Notes under the pieces: model-generated
The model's input: only the letters and a program-made list of their open reading frames with translations
Database searches by the model: none
Told to the model about the DNA's origin: nothing
Shown here: in pieces, positions 59,656 through 64,000 of the stretch
Layout of the letters: each line of letters opens with the position of its first letter
How positions within the stretch are numbered: position 1 is the stretch's first letter
Source: Picochlorum sp. 'celeri'
Lineage: Eukaryota; Chlorophyta; Trebouxiophyceae
Assembly: GCA_010909725.1 (NCBI GenBank)
Contig: JAACMV010000022.1
Coordinates: forward strand, 1,178,001-1,242,000
Direction of reading: 5' to 3'
Length of the DNA stretch: 64,000 nucleotides
Translations under genes and position numbers: made by a program

Positions 59656-61686
59656 ATGGAGGGAACTACCACGCTCTCTGCGGAGGAGGGTAGCCTTCTT
59701 TGCCAGGGAGGGTACGCAGAGAAAGGTGAGGAAGGAAGAATGCCATTGTCCAAGGATGAGGTGGCACCCGCGTTGACGCCTGGGAGCGTACCAGAAGTTC
59801 AACAAGGGGCATTTGGTGAGGATGCTCTTCCTTCCAATCTGCACCAGATACATGCTGGTAAGAGCGACCACACGAACAATGAACCATTGATCGCGTCATC
59901 AGAGGTACGTGTCGAGAAGTTTCTCCGGGGTGGGGTTGTGTTCCTGCAACAGAAGGCAACTGGGACAATTTTTATTTTTTTGATAGGATTCCAGGAGTAT
60001 CTCGAGCACGCTCCTGACATGGATATGATACGATGTGTGCAGGAAAAGTTGAGTGACGGAATGAATCTGTTAAACATGACCAATCGCACTGGAATGGATG
60101 GAGGATCTCCGAACAGGGTTGGCATGGCCAAATCCTCCAACGATGGCACAGGCACGTCTGCTGATGAGTTTTCGGGAGCACATGAAACAGAAGGTGGAGG
60201 GATTGGATCTAATAGGATGGTACCGCAATTTTCAAGGTCATTGCCAACCGTGGGATGCCAGGGCATCATCTCCAGTGAGGCCAGCATGTTCTCCTCATCA
60301 CAGAGCGACTCTCCTACTCGATTTCTGTGGATTGGAAACCTCACTCCCATGGCGACCCGGCCAGTACTGTGCACTATTTTTGAAAGGTTTGGGCCTCTGG
60401 AGGATTTGATAGCGTTTCCCTCCAGAATGTATGCATTCGTGACGTACCAGCACACTGAGAGTGCGGTGAAGGCCTTGCAGTCAATCCAGGGCGTGGTTAT
60501 CAAGGATATCACGGGCGAGAAAGGCATGATCATCAAGTATAGACCGGAGAGAAAGGCTACTACCCAGTCGATGGACGAATCCAGCGGGAGATCGCATGCT
60601 GGAGCTGACATGGATGTTGAGCCATCTCCGAGAATCTGGTTGGGAAACATAGCTCCAACAGCAACAGCAGCGAATCTTCAGAGTGTGCTGGGTCGGTTTG
60701 GCCCGTTAGTAGATGCAGCTGTATTTCCAGCGCGCATTGGTCCCCTGGGATATGCGTTTGTGAAATTTGAGAGACTGGAAGATGCCATTAATGCATACAC
60801 CACGTTGAACAATGCAGTTGTACCAGCTTTGTCAGGCTCCAAACAGGTCAAAATGAGGTATAAACCAGTCACAGAAGGTGTTCCAGCACGAGATACTGCT
60901 CTTGATGCCTTGCAAGCATCCATTCCATCAAGGCACATTTGGATTGGGAACGTAACACAGAAACCCTCAGAGGAGGTGTTGATGAGGATTTTCTCTCGCT
61001 TCGGAACCATCGAGTCAGCCAGAGTGTTTTCAGCAAAGTCATACGCGTTCGTGAATTTCTACGAGATCTCCTCGGCGATTGAAGCGATCACCAAGTTGGA
61101 TGGAGTTGCAGTGCCTGTGCTGACAGGCCTGAAGCCTCTGGTCATGAGATATCAGCATGACGCCAATGCCCCAAGCAATTCTGCAAACATAAATCAGCAG
61201 CTCAATAACAAGATGTTGGAAATCCTATCGCGGTCCAGAATGGTCCCTGATTCTCAGCAGAGTCACTTGAGAAGCCAAGTCTCTCTTCCCCAGCAGATGT
61301 TGGCTCAGTCTTTTTCCATGCACGTTGATAATGCTGCGCAGGCTGCTAGCACACAACACCAAGATCAGCTCAGGTTTTTGGGTCAGCCTTTGCCCGCACA
61401 TGCTGGAGATTCGTCTGCAATATCCACAGTCTTGCAAAATCTAGCAGCCCTTGCACCGGCAGCAAACCCTGCTCCTCCGATGTTTTCCCAAGGATATCAG
61501 AGTGCACACACGCAGGTCAATACTGCAGAGCAGACTTTGCTCCACGAAAGTGTGTGGCGCCAGGAAGATCAGTGGATCCCAAGAGCCAGCAGCATGCCAT
61601 CCATGGCACAGGCAGGTCAGGCAGATAATGTATCTCTGCATCTTCCAGACACCGGTTTCCACAAACCTTGGGATGGCAAATTCTAG
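59656..61686 (+). CDS. RNA-binding protein with three RRMs
   Basis: Two exons, 59656-59857 and 59987-61686, give 633 residues. The 129-nt intron (GTAAGA...TTTTTTGATAG, strong pyrimidine tract) is a multiple of three without stop codons; the unspliced frame would carry a 43-residue insertion ending in TGTIFIFLI. RRM1 has FLWIGNLTPMATRPVLCTIF and MYAFVTYQHTESAVKAL; RRM2 RIWLGNIAPTATAANLQSVL and LGYAFVKFERLEDAINAY; RRM3 HIWIGNVTQKPSEEVLMRIF and SYAFVNFYEISSAIEAI. A Gln/Ser-rich tail follows. The arrangement recalls fungal Mrn1/Pin4 and plant SPEN-like proteins of mRNA control; the exact ortholog is uncertain. Confidence 0.8.
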   Translation: MEGTTTLSAEEGSLLCQGGYAEKGEEGRMPLSKDEVAPALTPGSVPEVQQGAFGEDALPSNLHQIHAGKSDHTNNEPLIASSEVRVEKFLRGGVVFLQQKATGTIFIFLIGFQEYLEHAPDMDMIRCVQEKLSDGMNLLNMTNRTGMDGGSPNRVGMAKSSNDGTGTSADEFSGAHETEGGGIGSNRMVPQFSRSLPTVGCQGIISSEASMFSSSQSDSPTRFLWIGNLTPMATRPVLCTIFERFGPLEDLIAFPSRMYAFVTYQHTESAVKALQSIQGVVIKDITGEKGMIIKYRPERKATTQSMDESSGRSHAGADMDVEPSPRIWLGNIAPTATAANLQSVLGRFGPLVDAAVFPARIGPLGYAFVKFERLEDAINAYTTLNNAVVPALSGSKQVKMRYKPVTEGVPARDTALDALQASIPSRHIWIGNVTQKPSEEVLMRIFSRFGTIESARVFSAKSYAFVNFYEISSAIEAITKLDGVAVPVLTGLKPLVMRYQHDANAPSNSANINQQLNNKMLEILSRSRMVPDSQQSHLRSQVSLPQQMLAQSFSMHVDNAAQAASTQHQDQLRFLGQPLPAHAGDSSAISTVLQNLAALAPAANPAPPMFSQGYQSAHTQVNTAEQTLLHESVWRQEDQWIPRASSMPSMAQAGQADNVSLHLPDTGFHKPWDGKF

Positions 61687-62145
61687 AGCTTCTAATAGAA
61701 GTTTCGGTCAGTACAGTGGACAGGTGTTTTTGATAAATGACACATGAATACAGAATTTTTTTCTCGCAGAATGAATACCGATTCACCGGAGGTGGTATTT
61801 TATTTTGTACAAATATACAATTACACATTTTAACACTGCATGGATACTCCATCGATGGATCTGCTCCATTGAATGATCTTGTCCCATGAGAGGAAGCTGC
61901 TCCCAGATGGCCTGATGATCTTCCCATCACTTCTTCCCACCACGCTCATACCTGGCACGTCTTCTCTCAGTCAGCAGAATCCTTTCAAATTTTTTATAAT
62001 ACCGGTGATTGGTGGCAGTATTGCAACGACGAGGAGCATAGACTCTATTTATTGTCGCAGTCAACGTGATTCAAACGCGGGAACGTCATTGCAAACGTGA
62101 TTACTCATTTAGATTTGGTCATCAATTCATTTCTTTTCCATAGAA
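61687..62145. other. 459-bp intergenic region
   Basis: No gene is visible; open frames on the minus strand are shadows of the RRM gene. It contains the RRM gene's 3' flank, a TCCATCGATGGA palindrome (61848-61859), and the promoter flank of the next gene. Confidence 0.45.
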
Positions 62146-63281
62146 ATGAGTTACAGCATGCTGGATGATGACCCTCGGGGTTTCAGGTGAGCAAACGCGT
62201 GCTTTTTTGCGTGATGGCCAAAATTGTCGCCAGACAAGCAGACGCTATCGCAGCGATTCCTGTACCGCGCATTTTAATCGATATTTATTTTCGTATATAG
62301 GAAGAAGAAGAGCTTCGCTTCTCGTTTGCTGAGACTTCACAGCCTGCTCGCTTGGCTGTTGGTGTTTGTTCTGGTCGTGTTGTTTTGGAAGACCAGGACA
62401 TCCCTGATGAAACAGGTTGCAGAGCTAAAAGATTTTTCTGATTCCACTCAAAGTGAAACGTTCGAGAAAATATCAAAGATGAACGAGAATATAGGAGCCA
62501 AGAACCGTGAAATTGCCGAGTTGAGCAGGGCACAGAGAGCTGATAAAAAGACCATCTCACAGGCACGTGCACATTTGTATTGCGACGATGTATGGCATAA
62601 CTCTAACCTCTATTATTGTATAAATTGCAGTGTGAGGTTGAGAAATCCAACCTGATGAGTGAGAGAGACCAATTATCCACCAAATACGATGGCTGCACAA
62701 AGGAAACACAATCTTTGAAGCAGCAGTTGGAATCTCTTCGTGTGGAGGCAGAGCAGAATCACCAGGTGCATACCGATACCCATCAGATGAAAGATACTAG
62801 GATTCAAGATCTGGAGAATCAGGTCAAGAACCTCGCAGACCAACTGAATGCACAGAGGAATGTCAATACGCAGCAGCAGCAGCAGCAGCAGGCCAACAGG
62901 GAGACACAAACTGTGGATTCCAACAATGTGCGTCAAGAACCACGACGACAGAATAATAATAACAATGTCGAGGCCGGCAATTCGAACAACAATATGCAGC
63001 AAAATAGCCCTGTCAAAGGAGCAGATGGAAATTCTAACAGTGTGCAACAAGAGCAGCAGCAGCAGCAGCAGGGCATTCCTAGTAAACGAAGAGGGCAGCG
63101 AAGTCCCGACGAACAAAGTAATGGCAACATTCGAATCACAGATTTGCCTGATGAACAGAAAGATGTTGGATCTGGCCGTGAAGACAGGCCGCTACCCAAG
63201 CCTACTCGTGGAAGAAAGAAAAAGTCCATGGGCATGCTGAAGGAGCACATGGGCATCCACCTGGGGGATGAAGAATATTGA
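62146..63281 (+). CDS. Type II membrane coiled-coil protein with Gln/Asn-rich tail
   Basis: Three exons, 62146-62186, 62301-62562 and 62631-63281, give 317 residues. The first intron is GT-AG (114 nt); the second, 68 nt, uses GCACGT after CAG, a GC-AG intron, the only phase that keeps the frame. A short N-terminus (MSYSMLDDDPRGFRKKKSFA) precedes a membrane helix (LLAWLLVFVLVVLFWKT) and a coiled coil (LKQQLESLRVEAEQNHQVHT; IQDLENQVKNLADQLNAQRN). CAG repeats encode poly-Gln at 62871-62890 and near 63053-63071. The layout resembles Golgi proteins such as GOLM1/CASC4, but the family is not certain. Confidence 0.65.
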
Positions 63282-64000
63282 AATACATTTAAAATTTAAT
63301 TCTCACGAGAAAATTGAGCGCCCAGTCAAAATCAATTCAGACTGTGGAGCTGATCACGATGACATTGACCAAGCTTGGTCCTTACAGACAGCAGCGTGTC
63401 GATCAGGTAACCCATTTCCCCGTGGCCAATCCAGAGAGTGTAATGGCATTTCAGGCTATTGGATTTAGTTCCAGTGGTTGAGTTTCACTGCACCCTGCAG
63501 TCAGGAAAGAGCCAAACAAGTCAATGGGAGAGGCCTCATTCTCCATGGTGACAGAATGTCCTCCTACGAGAATCCGAGACAGGAGATTTCTTGCTTTTGC
63601 AACAGAAATAGGGGGAGATTCGACACAGCATTCCAGTTTGGCAGACCATCAGTTGAAAAGTGCCGCGATGAGGTCTTGCTGTGGGACCCTGCCCATCAAG
63701 AAACGATATTCAGATGGAACTGTTTGCTGTTTGTTGCTGTAGAAAATGGTGTTTTCTTCGTCTTGCTGTGTGTAAAAAAGCTGGACCGTGCAGTAGACAT
63801 CACTCCCGTTGTCGGAAATGAACGCAATGAAATTTTGTCGACCCACGTCTCTCCCCTTGTAACAGTGGTGATAATGGCAGTCTAACTGGTCACTTTTTTT
63901 TATTGTCTCTTTTTACGAACGAAGAGAGCAACCAAGGTGGCTTCTTTTCTCCCGGTCCAGTAGTTCGATGGACCGGACCATCGCGCGTCTCTGTGGTTCG
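63282..64000. other. Right edge, 719 bp, gene content unresolved
   Basis: Both strands are open over 63478-63885. The minus-strand frame looks more protein-like (see next entry). A hairpin with arms CCGGTCCA (63952-63959) and TGGACCGG (63969-63976) lies near the end. No confident start site, exon or RNA gene can be drawn, and a gene may continue past the window. Confidence 0.4.
63451..63885 (-). CDS. Possible partial protein-coding exon with an in-frame TGA
   Basis: Read on the minus strand from 63885 the frame gives LDCHYHHCYKGRDVGRQNFI, then AFISDNGSDVYCTVQLFYTQ and RFLMGRVPQQDLIAALFN, then TGA (63649-63651). The same frame then continues open for 65 codons (ESPPISVAKARNLLSRILVG; MENEASPIDLFGSFLTAG) to a TGA at 63451. 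No family is recognised. It might be the 3' exon of a gene starting beyond the window, two exons, a broken copy, or noncoding. The start shown follows an AG (63886-63887) with a weak pyrimidine tract. Confidence 0.3.

Noticed and set aside
59799..60650. 283-codon open frame antisense to the RRM gene
   Set aside because: No recognisable family, and the plus strand carries clear RRM motifs across the same bases.
1..64000. CRISPR array, rRNA genes, bacterial operons or phage genes
   Set aside because: No regularly spaced repeats, rRNA-like sequence, or co-directional gene blocks with bacterial signals were seen; the introns and gene content are nuclear eukaryotic.

Overview
This is a gene-dense stretch of nuclear DNA from a unicellular green-lineage (Viridiplantae) alga, probably prasinophyte-like. 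The species cannot be named from the sequence. The eukaryotic evidence is short GT-AG introns (about 60-220 nt, usually 0-3 per gene) and eukaryote-only genes (VPS41, GET3, UBC9, eIF2B-gamma, PP2A B56, diacylglycerol lipase). The green-plant evidence is plastid proteins with transit peptides (DUF1995, HCF101, RIQ/DUF1118, plastid EF-G, PGDH, plastid cyclophilin, CLC-e-like channel), a plant-type RR-TZF zinc-finger protein and a plant-type HRQ1 helicase with an N-terminal ubiquitin-like domain. A TGTAA motif lies soon after the stop codon of about a dozen genes, as in known green-algal polyadenylation.

Layout. 0.2-8.2 kb: DUF1995 protein, a four-part glutaredoxin/DUF4395/TDT-transporter fusion, GAR transformylase, CLC channel, lumenal cyclophilin. 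8.4-14.6 kb: LYRM7, RR-TZF protein, organellar ribosomal proteins bL33 and bS16, plastid DEAD-box helicase. 14.8-25 kb: VPS41, a Csm1/TITAN9-like coiled-coil protein, an FG-GAP protein, HCF101, GET3, two small proteins. 25.1-27.7 kb: a mobile element encoding Fanzor, the eukaryotic TnpB relative. 28-45 kb: DAG lipase, DnaJ-thioredoxin protein, phosphomannomutase, mitochondrial EF-G, an SDR protein, UBC9, trehalase, a histidine phosphatase, HRQ1. 45-64 kb: PGDH, C2-lipase, a twin CX9C protein, RIQ-like protein, plastid EF-G, PP2A B56, eIF2B-gamma, a sulfotransferase-like protein, a three-RRM protein, a type II coiled-coil protein, and an unresolved right edge.

The genes are mostly unrelated housekeeping functions, packed tightly and often in convergent pairs only 5-15 bp apart. 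There are no operons. The exception is the Fanzor element: a 2.57-kb unit with about 24-bp imperfect terminal inverted repeats (21/24 matching), TA on both outer sides, one intact RNA-guided-nuclease-type ORF with an N-terminal nuclear localisation signal, and a 121-bp 3' segment with a strong hairpin before the right end. That architecture fits a Fanzor1-type passenger of a Tc1/mariner-like element, and it yields concrete predictions for guide RNA and target-adjacent motif.

Many reading frames visible in a simple translation begin at non-ATG codons because the true first exons lie upstream. Exon structures were rebuilt from splice sites and conserved protein sequence and are given per gene. 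Two introns in UBC9 and one in the RRM gene are multiples of three without stops, so naive translation would keep them.
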